Source: Cytophagales bacterium | GTDB taxonomy: Bacteria > Bacteroidota > Bacteroidia > Cytophagales > MED-G16 | Assembly (NCBI GenBank): GCA_029940715.1 | Contig: JAPYTU010000002.1 | Span: forward strand, 1 to 41,173 | DNA length: 41,173 bases | Direction: 5' to 3' | Shown here: piece by piece, positions 16,853-25,507 of the stretch | Layout of the letters: each line of letters opens with the position of its first letter | How positions within the stretch are numbered: the stretch's first letter is position 1 | Notes under the pieces: model-generated | The model's input: the letters and a program-made list of their open reading frames with translations, nothing else | What the model was told of the DNA's origin: nothing | The model's database searches: none | Position numbers and translations under genes: made by a program

Positions 16853-17889
16853 TTCCCAGTCATATTACAATTTCAAATATTGAATCTAACATCATAGATT
16901 TTTTATCAAAAAACAATTATTCTAAAATTGGAATATTAGTTGATAATAATTCTAATAAACATTGCTTACCAATTATAAAAAAAATTTTAAAAATTCCTTA
17001 TTCTATTATAATAATCAAATCTGGTGAAAAAGAAAAAAATATAAAAACATGTATTAAAGTATGGAATTCACTTTCTGAGTTAAAATTTGATAGAAAATCT
17101 TTATTAATAAATTTAGGAGGAGGAGTTATTTCTGATTTAGGTGGTTTTATTGCTGCTACCTACATGAGAGGAATTGACTTCATAAATATTCCAACAACTC
17201 TTTTATCTCAAGTAGATGCAAGTGTTGGTGGTAAACTTGGAATTAATTTTAATGAATTAAAAAACCATGTAGGTGTATTTTTAAATCCAAAAAAAATATT
17301 TATAGATACTAAACTATTAAAATCTCTTCCTATAAGAGAACTGAAATCTGGATTTTCTGAAGTTATAAAACATTGTATAATTAAAGATAAAAATGAATTC
17401 TATAGATTATTAAATACTAATTGGAAAAACTATGATTGGAATGATATTGTAAAACATTCAATAAAAATAAAATCATCAATTGTAAAACAAGATCCTTTAG
17501 AAAATGGCATTAGAAAAATTTTAAATTTTGGACATACCGTTGGACATGGAATTGAGTCAATATATATGAGCAAGAATAATTATTTATTGCATGGAGAAGC
17601 AATAGCAATTGGGATTATATGTGAATCATACATATCATATACTTCTAATACATTAGATAAAAATGAATTGGACTTAATAACAAAATTTATTACCAAAACA
17701 TACAACCCCAATATTATTAATAAAAATAAAATTGAATCGATATTAGAAGTCATAATTCACGACAAAAAAAATATTAACAATAAGATAAAAATGTCATTAA
17801 TTGAAAAAATTGGCAAATGTGGATATAATTATAATATAAATAAATTAGTTATTAATGAAAGTATAAATTATTATAATAGTTGCATCTAA
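16849..17889 (+). CDS. aroB: 3-dehydroquinate synthase
   Basis: Second step of the shikimate pathway: converts DAHP to 3-dehydroquinate using NAD+ and a divalent metal. It is 346 residues. The NAD-binding loop GGGVISDLGGFIAATY (90-105) is followed by RGIDFINIPTTLLSQVDASVGGK. Metal-ligand regions are SGFSEVIKH (E171), NFGHTVGHGIE (H229/H233) and LLHGEAIAIG (H248). The ATG overlaps the stop of the DAHP synthase gene by four bases (ATGA), and the stop shares one base with the aroA start, so all three shikimate genes look translationally coupled. Confidence 0.96.
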   Translation: MIPSHITISNIESNIIDFLSKNNYSKIGILVDNNSNKHCLPIIKKILKIPYSIIIIKSGEKEKNIKTCIKVWNSLSELKFDRKSLLINLGGGVISDLGGFIAATYMRGIDFINIPTTLLSQVDASVGGKLGINFNELKNHVGVFLNPKKIFIDTKLLKSLPIRELKSGFSEVIKHCIIKDKNEFYRLLNTNWKNYDWNDIVKHSIKIKSSIVKQDPLENGIRKILNFGHTVGHGIESIYMSKNNYLLHGEAIAIGIICESYISYTSNTLDKNELDLITKFITKTYNPNIINKNKIESILEVIIHDKKNINNKIKMSLIEKIGKCGYNYNINKLVINESINYYNSCI

Positions 17890-19121
17890 TGGAACATTTA
17901 ATAGTCAAGTTTAATAAATTTAAAAATAATCGAATCACTTTAAATTCTTCAAAAAGTGAAAGTAATAGACTATTAATTATACAAGCCTTATCTAAAGAAA
18001 AAATAAATATTAATAATCTTTCCAATGCAAATGATACCATCATTTTAAAGAATTTACTCAATAAAAACCCAAATTCAATTTGGAATATTGAAGATGCAGG
18101 TACAACAATGCGGTTTTTAACATCATTTTTATCATTAAAAAGAAATAATGTTAAAATTATAGGATCTAATAGAATGGAAAAAAGACCTATAGCTATTCTT
18201 GTTGATGCACTCAATAAAATAGGAGCAAAAATAAAATATTTAAAAAACGAAGGATACCCTCCTATTTATATAGGAAATAAAATAAATCAAAAAATTAATT
18301 CTATTCAAATTAAAGGAAATATAAGCAGTCAATACATTTCTTCTTTACTATTAATTGCTCCTATACTTAAAAATGGAATAGAAATTAAAATTGTACAGCC
18401 ATTTTATAGTAAACCATATGTAGAGATGACTTTAAATCTGATGAAAAATTTTGGGATTAAATACAAATGGAATAAAAATATAATTAAAATTACCAATCAA
18501 AAATATTTAAGTGGATCTTATAAAATAGAAGCTGATTGGTCAGCAGCTAGTTATTGGTATAGTATAGTAAGCGTTAATGATCATATACGAACTTTAAAAT
18601 TGGTTGGATTAAGAAAAAACTCATTTCAAGGTGATAAAATAATTGCTGATATCATGAAAAATATTGGGGTTTATACCAGATTTGAAAGTGATGGAATTTT
18701 ATTGATTAAAAATTCAAATTTAGAATCAACTAAAGAAATAAATTTTAAAAATTGTCCAGATTTAGCTCAGACAATTTTAGTTGTTGCCGCCATTAAAAAA
18801 ATTAAATTAAAATTGAAAGGTCTTGAAAGTCTAAAAATAAAAGAAACTGATAGGCTAATAGCAATGAAAAAAGAACTAAAAAAAATTGGATGTAATTTTT
18901 ATGAAGCAAATGATGAATGGATTCTTGAAAGAAGAAATAATAAACTACCAAAGAAACTAATAATAAATACCTATAAAGATCATAGAGTAGCTATGTCATT
19001 CGCATCATTATCATCAAAATTAGAACTTATAATTAGAGATCCAGAGGTAGTTAATAAATCATATCCAAATTTTTGGAATGACCTAGAAAGTATAGGGTAC
19101 GTATGTAAAAAAACTATTTAA
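17889..19121 (+). CDS. aroA: 3-phosphoshikimate 1-carboxyvinyltransferase (EPSP synthase)
   Basis: Joins shikimate-3-phosphate and phosphoenolpyruvate to form EPSP. The ATG at 17889 gives 410 residues. An upstream TTG is ignored because TAATG coupling with aroB fits better. Motifs are SSKSESNR (20-27, catalytic K22), EDAGTTMRFLTSF, SNRMEKRPIAILVDAL, the GNISSQY phosphate site, DWSAASYWY, CPDLAQT (catalytic Asp), KETDRL and YKDHRVAMSFA. The usual GNAGTxMR is replaced by EDAGTTMR, a variation seen in Bacteroidota-type enzymes and possibly relevant to glyphosate binding (inference). Its last eight bases overlap the convergent peptidase gene. Confidence 0.95.
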   Translation: MEHLIVKFNKFKNNRITLNSSKSESNRLLIIQALSKEKININNLSNANDTIILKNLLNKNPNSIWNIEDAGTTMRFLTSFLSLKRNNVKIIGSNRMEKRPIAILVDALNKIGAKIKYLKNEGYPPIYIGNKINQKINSIQIKGNISSQYISSLLLIAPILKNGIEIKIVQPFYSKPYVEMTLNLMKNFGIKYKWNKNIIKITNQKYLSGSYKIEADWSAASYWYSIVSVNDHIRTLKLVGLRKNSFQGDKIIADIMKNIGVYTRFESDGILLIKNSNLESTKEINFKNCPDLAQTILVVAAIKKIKLKLKGLESLKIKETDRLIAMKKELKKIGCNFYEANDEWILERRNNKLPKKLIINTYKDHRVAMSFASLSSKLELIIRDPEVVNKSYPNFWNDLESIGYVCKKTI

Positions 19122-20184
19122 TATACCTAAAGTCTTGATTTTTTTTGATATTTAAAACAGATTCATATATTAGCTTTATACAATTCTCAACGTCTTTTTT
19201 ATGAACGGTTTCTACAGTTGTATGCATATATTTTAATGGTAAAGAAATCAAAGCAGACGCAACACCATCATTAGAATAAGCAAAGGCATCAGTATCTGTT
19301 CCAGTATGTCGTGATGTTGCAATAAGTTGATATGGAATTTTATTTGATTTTGCTGATTTAATTAAAAGTTTTAATAAATTATTTTGTACCGCTGGACCAT
19401 AAGTAAGAGCTGGACCTTTTCCTGCTTTCACATCACCACTTTTCTTTTTATTATACATTGGTGATTGTGTATCATGAGTCACATCCGTAACAATTGCAAC
19501 ATCTGGATTTATTCTTTCAGCTATCATTTGAGCACCTCTAAGTCCAATTTCTTCTTGTACCGAATTAACTATATAAAGACCAAAGTCTAAGTTTTTTTTG
19601 TTTTCTTTTAACCTCTTAGCTACCTCAGCTATCATAAATCCTCCCATTCTATTATCTAAAGCCCTTCCTGTCAAATAATTTTTATTAAGATGAATTAATT
19701 CATCTTCAAAAGTAATTACACAACCAACATGAATACCAAGCTTTTCAATTTCCTTTTTTGAATCACAACCAACATCAATAAATATATTTTCTAAAGATGG
19801 ATTTTTTTCAGTCTTTGAATCTCTAACATGAATTGCAGGCCAACCAAAAACACCTTTAACAATACCTCTTTCTGTATATATATTAACTCTTTTAGACGGA
19901 GCTATCTGATGATCAGAACCCCCATTTTTTATAACATATATATAACCATCATCTGTAATGTAATTTACAAACCAAGAAATTTCATCAGCATGAGCTTCTA
20001 TAACAACTTTATACTCAGATTTAGGATTAATTACACCAACAACTGTTCCATATGTATCTGATATATATTCATCAATGTAAGGTTTCATATAATCTAACCA
20101 TATTCTTTGTCCAGAAGTTTCAAAACCTGTTGGAGAATAATTATTTAAATATTTAAAAAGAAATTTTTCACTTTTAATGTCCAT
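19114..20184 (-). CDS. M42-family metallo-aminopeptidase
   Basis: Cytoplasmic two-metal peptidase (glutamyl aminopeptidase/TET-type) that trims peptides from their N-terminus. It is 356 residues. Metal and catalytic residues fall in the expected order: EAHADE (H65, D67), GRALDNRMGG (D177), VQEEIGLRGAQ (E211/E212), TDVTHD (D234) and YMHTTVETVHK (H321). The segment SRHTGTDTDAFAYSNDGV is typical of the family. TET enzymes assemble into dodecamers; the assembly here is inferred from family only. It is the last gene of the carA - eno - divIC-like run, 15 bases after the preceding gene. Confidence 0.94.
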   Translation of the reverse strand: MDIKSEKFLFKYLNNYSPTGFETSGQRIWLDYMKPYIDEYISDTYGTVVGVINPKSEYKVVIEAHADEISWFVNYITDDGYIYVIKNGGSDHQIAPSKRVNIYTERGIVKGVFGWPAIHVRDSKTEKNPSLENIFIDVGCDSKKEIEKLGIHVGCVITFEDELIHLNKNYLTGRALDNRMGGFMIAEVAKRLKENKKNLDFGLYIVNSVQEEIGLRGAQMIAERINPDVAIVTDVTHDTQSPMYNKKKSGDVKAGKGPALTYGPAVQNNLLKLLIKSAKSNKIPYQLIATSRHTGTDTDAFAYSNDGVASALISLPLKYMHTTVETVHKKDVENCIKLIYESVLNIKKNQDFRYIK

Positions 20185-20199
20185 AGCTTACTTATTAAT

Positions 20200-20493
20200 T
20201 TATTCTTCAATTATATAAAAAATATCTTCACTTTCTTTTTTCATCAAATATTTTTCACGTGCATACTTTTCTAAAAGTTCATCATTATTATCAAATGATT
20301 TTTTATCCATTAAAATTTGTTCAATCTCATTAGTATAAAATACCTTTTGTGATTCTAAATCTGATAACTTTTTAGATAATCTATATCTATTATAAAACCC
20401 ATTTGTATCAATAAATGTCATCCATAAAATGGATAAAATAAAAAATAAAAAATAAAAATTCTTAAATAGTTTTTTAAAATTGTCTAAAATCAT
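20200..20493 (-). CDS. FtsB/DivIC-like septum formation protein
   Basis: Small bitopic division protein of 97 residues. A short cytoplasmic N-terminus, one membrane helix (FYFLFFILSILWMTFID, about 13-29) and a periplasmic coiled coil (about 36-65) are followed by the family's C-terminal YAREKYLMKKESEDIFYIIEE. This last part resembles the FtsB/DivIC ending AREKlgmvkpgE. It is expected to act with FtsL and FtsQ at the division site. Its location immediately after eno is the common arrangement for ftsB/divIC in many bacteria and supports the call. Confidence 0.9.
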   Translation of the reverse strand: MILDNFKKLFKNFYFLFFILSILWMTFIDTNGFYNRYRLSKKLSDLESQKVFYTNEIEQILMDKKSFDNNDELLEKYAREKYLMKKESEDIFYIIEE

Positions 20494-20510
20494 AAATCAA
20501 ATATATAATT

Positions 20511-21785
20511 TTAATTTTTTAGATATTTTGCATTTATACCTAAATCTTCTTCTATTCTCAACAACTGATTATATTTAGCTACCCTATCTGAACGTGAAAG
20601 AGATCCGGTTTTTATTTGTCCAACGGTTAAACCAACAGCTATATCTGAAATTGTAGTATCCTCAGTTTCACCTGATCTATGAGAAATAATAGTAGTCCAT
20701 CCTGCTTTTTTTGCCAAATTTATTGCTGAAATTGTTTCAGAAAGTGTACCTATTTGATTTGGTTTAATTAATATAGAATTAGCACTTTTTTCTCTAATAC
20801 CTTTCTTTAAATATTTAATATTAGTCACAAACAAATCATCTCCAACTAACTGACATTTATTACCTATTTCACTTGTTAATAATTTCCAACCTTCCCAATC
20901 ATTTTCATCACAACCATCTTCAATACTATCAATAGAATATTTCTCAACTAACTCCTTTAAATAAATTACTTGCTCTTCTGAATTTCTAACTTCACCAGAA
21001 TCTCCTTCAAATTTTCTATAATCGTATTTTCCATTATTATAAAACTCGGATGATGCACAGTCCATAGCAATAGTAACCTCTTCTCCAACTTTATAACCAG
21101 CCTTTTCAATAGATAGCATAATAGTTTCTATTGCTTCTTCAGTGCCATTTTTTAAATTAGGGGCAAAACCACCTTCATCACCAACCGCAATGCTTAAATT
21201 ATTAATTTTTAAAATTGACTTTAAACAATGAAATATTTCAGTCCCATATCTTAGTGCTTCTTTAAAACTAGGAGCACCTAAAGGTCTAATCATAAACTCT
21301 TGAAATGCCATAGGAGCATCTGAGTGAGATCCCCCATTAATAATATTCATCATAGGTACAGGTAAATAACAAGCAGATTTTCCTCCTAAATACTTATATA
21401 AAGGAATTGATTTAACTTTTGATGCCAAATGAGCTGAAGCAAGAGAAATACCTAGTATTGCATTTGCACCTAAATTAGATTTATTAGTTGTTCCATCCAT
21501 TTCAATTAATGTTTTATCAATCAAATTTTGATCAAAACAATCCATACCAATTATTTTTTTTGATATTAGAGAATTAACATTTTTAACAGCTTTATTCACA
21601 GATTTTCCTAAATATTTAGAACTATCATTATCTCTTAATTCTACTGCCTCATTTATACCTGTTGATGCTCCAGAAGGTACTGAAGCTCTACCCATAATAT
21701 TTCCTGAAAAAATATCTACTTCTACAGTAGGATTTCCTCTAGAATCAAGAATTTGTCTGCATTTAATTTCCGTTATTTTGCTCAT
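20511..21785 (-). CDS. eno: Enolase
   Basis: Glycolytic lyase converting 2-phosphoglycerate to phosphoenolpyruvate. It is 424 residues, full length. Visible are ILDSRGNPTVEVD, ASVPSGASTG (active-site loop), MNIINGGSHSDAPMAFQEFMIRP (147-167), GDEGGFAPN (202-210, catalytic E204), Mg2+ ligands D242, E289 and D316, and catalytic K341 in LIKPNQIGT. The segment SHRSGETEDT and a normal C-terminus follow. The ATG shares one base with the carA stop, which implies coupled translation with pyrimidine/arginine precursor synthesis, a neighbourhood that often follows rplQ in Bacteroidota. Confidence 0.98.
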   Translation of the reverse strand: MSKITEIKCRQILDSRGNPTVEVDIFSGNIMGRASVPSGASTGINEAVELRDNDSSKYLGKSVNKAVKNVNSLISKKIIGMDCFDQNLIDKTLIEMDGTTNKSNLGANAILGISLASAHLASKVKSIPLYKYLGGKSACYLPVPMMNIINGGSHSDAPMAFQEFMIRPLGAPSFKEALRYGTEIFHCLKSILKINNLSIAVGDEGGFAPNLKNGTEEAIETIMLSIEKAGYKVGEEVTIAMDCASSEFYNNGKYDYRKFEGDSGEVRNSEEQVIYLKELVEKYSIDSIEDGCDENDWEGWKLLTSEIGNKCQLVGDDLFVTNIKYLKKGIREKSANSILIKPNQIGTLSETISAINLAKKAGWTTIISHRSGETEDTTISDIAVGLTVGQIKTGSLSRSDRVAKYNQLLRIEEDLGINAKYLKN

Positions 21786-22879
21786 TAAAAAAACCTAATA
21801 AAATTATCAAATAAATATCTTGAATCATTAGGACCTGGAGCTGACTCAGGATGATACTGAACAGAAAAAGCTTTTTTTCCAATTATTTTAGTTCCTTCAA
21901 CTGAATTATCATTTAAATTTACATGAGTAAGTTTTATATTTTTTGATTTATCAACCTCATTATAATCAACAGAAAAACCATGGTTTTGAGATGTAATTTC
22001 TGATTTTCCAGTTTCTAAATTTTTAACTGGATGATTAATGCCACGATGTCCATTATGGAGCTTAAATGTAGATATATCACAAGCTCTTGCCATAAGCTGA
22101 TGGCCTAAACATATTCCAAATAAAGGTTTATTAATCTCCAATATCTTTTTAATTGTTTCAACTGCATAATCCATAGATGCAGGATCTCCAGGTCCATTAG
22201 ATATAAAAAATCCATTTGGCTTCCATTTATTCATTTTATTAAAACTAGTTTTAGCAGGAAATACTTTACAAACCACATTTCTATTAGTAAAATTATTTAA
22301 TATTGACTTTTTACAACCTAAATCCAAAACCGCAACCTTATATTTTGCTGATTCATCACCATACATATATTCTTTTTTTGTTGTAACTCGAGAAGATAAT
22401 TCTAAGTTAATCATTGAAGGAACTTTTTTTAATTTTTGTTTCAATAAATTAATATCTAAGTTTTCACTAGATATTATAGCATTCATTGCCCCCTTATCTC
22501 TAACATACTTTACTAATTTTCTTGTGTCAACACCACAAATTGCAACAGTTTTATTTTTTAAAAAATAATCTTCAAGACTTGAAGTTGCATTATATCTACT
22601 ATATACAACAGAATATTCATTAATAATTACTCCATTTATTTGAAGATTATTACTTTCCTGTTCAGAATTTATTGTACCATAATTTCCAATATGTGAAGAT
22701 GTATTTATAATTATTTGTCCAAAATATGAAGGATCAGTATAAATTTCTTGATATCCTGTCATTCCAGTATTAAAACATATTTCACCCGTTGCTATACCAA
22801 TTTCTCCTAAAGATTTACCTTTAAAAACTGTCCCGTCTTCTAAAACTAATATTGCAGGTGATTTTGAAATAAAACTCAT
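21785..22879 (-). CDS. carA: Carbamoyl-phosphate synthase, small (glutaminase) subunit
   Basis: Hydrolyses glutamine and passes ammonia to the large subunit CarB to make carbamoyl phosphate for arginine and pyrimidine synthesis. It is 364 residues. The N-terminal domain has FNTGMTGYQEIYTDPSYFGQI. The class I amidotransferase domain has NGPGDPA, the nucleophile C257 in GICLGHQ, GHRGINHPV, SQNHGF and the H343/E345 pair in QYHPES. The large subunit gene is not in the window. It is the first gene downstream of the rplQ terminator and has a -7-like box immediately upstream. Confidence 0.97.
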   Translation of the reverse strand: MSFISKSPAILVLEDGTVFKGKSLGEIGIATGEICFNTGMTGYQEIYTDPSYFGQIIINTSSHIGNYGTINSEQESNNLQINGVIINEYSVVYSRYNATSSLEDYFLKNKTVAICGVDTRKLVKYVRDKGAMNAIISSENLDINLLKQKLKKVPSMINLELSSRVTTKKEYMYGDESAKYKVAVLDLGCKKSILNNFTNRNVVCKVFPAKTSFNKMNKWKPNGFFISNGPGDPASMDYAVETIKKILEINKPLFGICLGHQLMARACDISTFKLHNGHRGINHPVKNLETGKSEITSQNHGFSVDYNEVDKSKNIKLTHVNLNDNSVEGTKIIGKKAFSVQYHPESAPGPNDSRYLFDNFIRFF

Positions 22880-22886
22880 TATTAAT

Positions 22887-22894
22887 CAAAAATA
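22887..22894 (-). promoter_or_regulatory. Possible -7 element for carA
   Basis: Reads TATTTTTG on the minus strand, a full TAnnTTTG match, only 7 bases before the carA ATG. The -33 position would fall inside the terminator hairpin and has no TTG. If real, the carA mRNA is almost leaderless. Confidence 0.35.
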
Positions 22895-22900
22895 AATAAT

Positions 22901-22931
22901 AAAAAAAGGATTAAATAAAATTTAATCCTTT
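22901..22931 (-). terminator. Intrinsic terminator ending the ribosomal super-operon
   Basis: Minus-strand AAAGGATTAAA pairs perfectly with TTTAATCCTTT (11 bp) around a five-base loop and runs into a T tract. It begins 25 bases after the rplQ stop. It marks the end of the rplC-rplQ transcript and separates it from carA. Confidence 0.85.
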
Positions 22932-22956
22932 AAAATCAATGAAATATAACAAAAAT

Positions 22957-23469
22957 TTATTTTGATTTTGATTCATCATTTTTTTTAGTACTTTTTTTAC
23001 TAGATTTTGAAGATTTTTTGCTAGATAATGAAACATCTTGAGTAGTCGTTTTTTTCTTTCTCCTTCTTCTAGTTTTTGTAGCTTTTAATGGTTTATCTGT
23101 TAACATTAAATTATTATAATCAACCAATTCAATAATACACATATCAGCATTATCACCAAGTCTTGAACCTGTTTTTATAATCCTAGTATAACCACCTGGT
23201 CTGGCATCTATTTTTTCAGAAATTCCACCAAAAAGTTCATTTACTGAATCCTTATTTTGTAAATAAGAAAAAACTGATCTTCTCGAATGTGTAGTGTCTG
23301 ATTTAGATTTAGTAATTAATGGCTCAATATATTTTCTTAATGCTTTACCCTTTGCCAAAGTCGTCTCAATTTTTTTATTTAAAATAAGAGAAGAAGCCAT
23401 ATTAGAAAGCATTGACTTTCGATGAGACGATGTCCTACCTAAATGATTAAACCTTTTACCATGCCTCAT
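22957..23469 (-). CDS. rplQ: 50S ribosomal protein L17 with basic C-terminal extension
   Basis: Large-subunit protein near the peptide exit tunnel. The first ~120 residues are canonical: MRHGKRFNHLGRTSSHRKSML, the KGKALRKYIEPLITK block and ARPGGYTRIIKTGSRLGDNA. The protein is 170 residues against about 120-130 in E. coli. The extra part is a low-complexity Lys/Ser/Thr tail (from TKTRRRRKKKTTTQ to the end) of the kind common in Bacteroidota L17 and probably disordered on the ribosome surface. It is the last gene of the run, 12 bases after rpoA and followed by a terminator. Confidence 0.97.
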   Translation of the reverse strand: MRHGKRFNHLGRTSSHRKSMLSNMASSLILNKKIETTLAKGKALRKYIEPLITKSKSDTTHSRRSVFSYLQNKDSVNELFGGISEKIDARPGGYTRIIKTGSRLGDNADMCIIELVDYNNLMLTDKPLKATKTRRRRKKKTTTQDVSLSSKKSSKSSKKSTKKNDESKSK

Positions 23470-23481
23470 TATTAATACTAT

Positions 23482-24465
23482 TTAATCTAAATTAAACTTT
23501 TCCAAATCCATACCAAAATTCAGACCTTTGTTATCAACAAGTTCTTCTAATTCAGTAAGAGATTTTTTACCAAAATTTCTAAATTTCATCATATCTGAAA
23601 TTTCAACACTTACCAAATCACCTAAAGTTTTAATATCAGCTGCTTTTAAACAATTAAATGCACGAACTGAAAGATCTAAATCGTTTAATGATGTTTTAAG
23701 TAATTTTCTCATATGAAGTAATTCTTCATCAACTACCACAAGTTCATCAGAATCATCCTCAGCAAATTCCATATCCTTATCAGAAAATAGATAAAAATGT
23801 TTTATGAGTATTTGAGCAGCTCCTTTTAAAGCATCTTCAGGATGAATAGAACCATCTGTTTGAATATCAATTACCAATTTTTCAAAATCTGTCTTTTGTT
23901 CTACCCTTGTATTTTCAACATTATATTTAACATTTATAATAGGAGTAAAAACAGAATCAATTGAGATAAAATTAACATCTGAACTATTAGATTTATTTTC
24001 TTCAGAAGTTACGTAACCCCTACCTTTTTCAATATTCAATTCCATAGAAAATTTAACATTTTTGCTTAATGTACAAATTTCTTGATCTGAATTTAATATC
24101 TCAAAAGAGTTAGAAAAATTTCCAAGTTCCTTAGCAGTCAAAGTTCCTTTTTTATTAAAAGAAACAGAAATATTTTTATCTGGAGATTCAGAAATACATT
24201 TAAATCTTATAGATTTAAGATTTAAAATAATTTCAGATACGTCTTCAACAATTCCATCTATAGTTGAAAATTCGTGTTGAACACCAGGTATTTTTAAACC
24301 TGTAATAGCATATCCTTCTAATGAGGATAAAAGAACCCTTCTAACGGAATTACCGATTGTTACACCATACCCTGGTTGAAGAGGTTTAAAAGTAAATAGC
24401 CCATGAAAATCATTAGCTTTTTCCATTACTATTTTATCAGGCAATTGAAATGAAAGTAGTGACAT
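23482..24465 (-). CDS. rpoA: DNA-directed RNA polymerase subunit alpha
   Basis: Dimerises to nucleate RNA polymerase assembly; its C-terminal domain contacts activators and upstream DNA. It is 327 residues. The N-terminal domain shows GLFTFKPLQPGYGVTIGNSVRRVLLSSLEGYA with the dimer-interface block, then ISIDSVFTPIINVKYNVE and the GSIHPEDALKGAAQIL segment. After an acidic linker (AEDDSDELVVVDE), the alpha-CTD (about 253-325) has LDLSVRAFNCLKAADIKTLGDL and the MKFRNFGKKSLTELE helix-hairpin-helix. It is preceded by a 27-base gap, one of the longer ones in this run. Confidence 0.98.
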   Translation of the reverse strand: MSLLSFQLPDKIVMEKANDFHGLFTFKPLQPGYGVTIGNSVRRVLLSSLEGYAITGLKIPGVQHEFSTIDGIVEDVSEIILNLKSIRFKCISESPDKNISVSFNKKGTLTAKELGNFSNSFEILNSDQEICTLSKNVKFSMELNIEKGRGYVTSEENKSNSSDVNFISIDSVFTPIINVKYNVENTRVEQKTDFEKLVIDIQTDGSIHPEDALKGAAQILIKHFYLFSDKDMEFAEDDSDELVVVDEELLHMRKLLKTSLNDLDLSVRAFNCLKAADIKTLGDLVSVEISDMMKFRNFGKKSLTELEELVDNKGLNFGMDLEKFNLD

Positions 24466-24492
24466 AATTTTAAAATTTATTTATACAATATT

Positions 24493-25098
24493 TTATTTAG
24501 AATATAATTCAACAATTAATTGTTCATTAATATTTTCAGGAATAGCTTCTCTATTGGGATAGATTAGCATTTTACCAGTTAATTTTTTATCATCCCATTC
24601 CAACCATTGATATTTATATGAAGATTTATTAGATAAACTTTCTGATATAGCAGTTAATGATTTGGATTTTTCTCTAACTGCAATAAGGTCACCTGCTTTA
24701 ACTGTAAAAGAGGGAATATTTACAATTTTATCATTAACGGTTATATGTTTATGACCAACAAATTGTCTTGCAGATCTTCTTGTTTGAGCAATTCCAAGTC
24801 TATATACTACATTATCTAATCTTGCTTCTAATAACTGGAGTAAATTTTCACCTGTAACACCACTTTTTCTTGATGCTTTATCAAACATATTCTTAAATTG
24901 TCTCTCTAATATACCATACAAGTATTTAGCTTTTTGTTTTTCAGCAAGCTGAATAGCATATTCAGATTTTTTTCTTCTTCTTCCCCTTCCATGTTGTCCT
25001 GGAGGATGAGGTTTTTTTTCTAAAGCTTTAGTATCACCAAAAATTGGTTCGCCATATTTTCTAGAAATTTTTGATTTAGGTCCTCTATATCTTGCCAT
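24493..25098 (-). CDS. rpsD: 30S ribosomal protein S4
   Basis: Primary 16S rRNA binder that starts 30S assembly. The 201 residues begin MARYRGPKSKISRKYGEPIFG. The S4 RNA-binding domain is seen at RLDNVVYRLGIAQTRRSARQFVGHKHITVND. Zinc-binding cysteines are absent, so this is the zinc-free form. In other bacteria S4 can repress the alpha operon, but no leader structure is evident here. Confidence 0.98.
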   Translation of the reverse strand: MARYRGPKSKISRKYGEPIFGDTKALEKKPHPPGQHGRGRRRKKSEYAIQLAEKQKAKYLYGILERQFKNMFDKASRKSGVTGENLLQLLEARLDNVVYRLGIAQTRRSARQFVGHKHITVNDKIVNIPSFTVKAGDLIAVREKSKSLTAISESLSNKSSYKYQWLEWDDKKLTGKMLIYPNREAIPENINEQLIVELYSK

Positions 25099-25108
25099 AT
25101 TTTATAAT

Positions 25109-25498
25109 TTAAACTCTTCTTCTTTTAGGTGGTCTACATCCATTATGTGGTAAAGGTGTAACATCATTTATTGATATTACATCTAAACCAGTATTTTGCA
25201 TTGCCCTAATAGAAGAATCTCTTCCAGATCCTGGTCCTTTAATAAAAATATCCACTTTTCTTAATCCTAGTTCATAAGCTGACTTAACAGCATTTTCAGT
25301 GGCAATCTGTGCTGCAAACGGTGTATTCTTTTTTGATCCTCTAAAACCCATCTTACCAGCAGAAGACCATGAAATAACCTGACCTAACTCATTAGTTATA
25401 GATATAATTATATTATTAAAAGAACATTTAATATGAGCTTGCCCCATTGCAGTAACAACTACAACTCTTTTCTTTGACTTTTCTTTTCTTTTATTCAT
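25109..25498 (-). CDS. rpsK: 30S ribosomal protein S11
   Basis: Small-subunit platform protein at the mRNA exit and Shine-Dalgarno cleft. It is 129 residues, with a basic N-terminus (MNKRKEKSKKRVVV) and conserved ISWSSAGKMGFRGSKKNTPFAAQ, KGPGSGRDSSIRA and a C-terminal DVTPLPHNGCRPPKRRRV. It lies 9 bases after rpsM. Confidence 0.98.
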   Translation of the reverse strand: MNKRKEKSKKRVVVVTAMGQAHIKCSFNNIIISITNELGQVISWSSAGKMGFRGSKKNTPFAAQIATENAVKSAYELGLRKVDIFIKGPGSGRDSSIRAMQNTGLDVISINDVTPLPHNGCRPPKRRRV

Positions 25499-25507
25499 AA
25501 TAATAAA

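Noticed and set aside
22957..23080. Frameshift or fusion at the end of rplQ
   Set aside because: The Lys/Ser-rich extension is in frame, low-complexity, and of the kind common in Bacteroidota L17 proteins.
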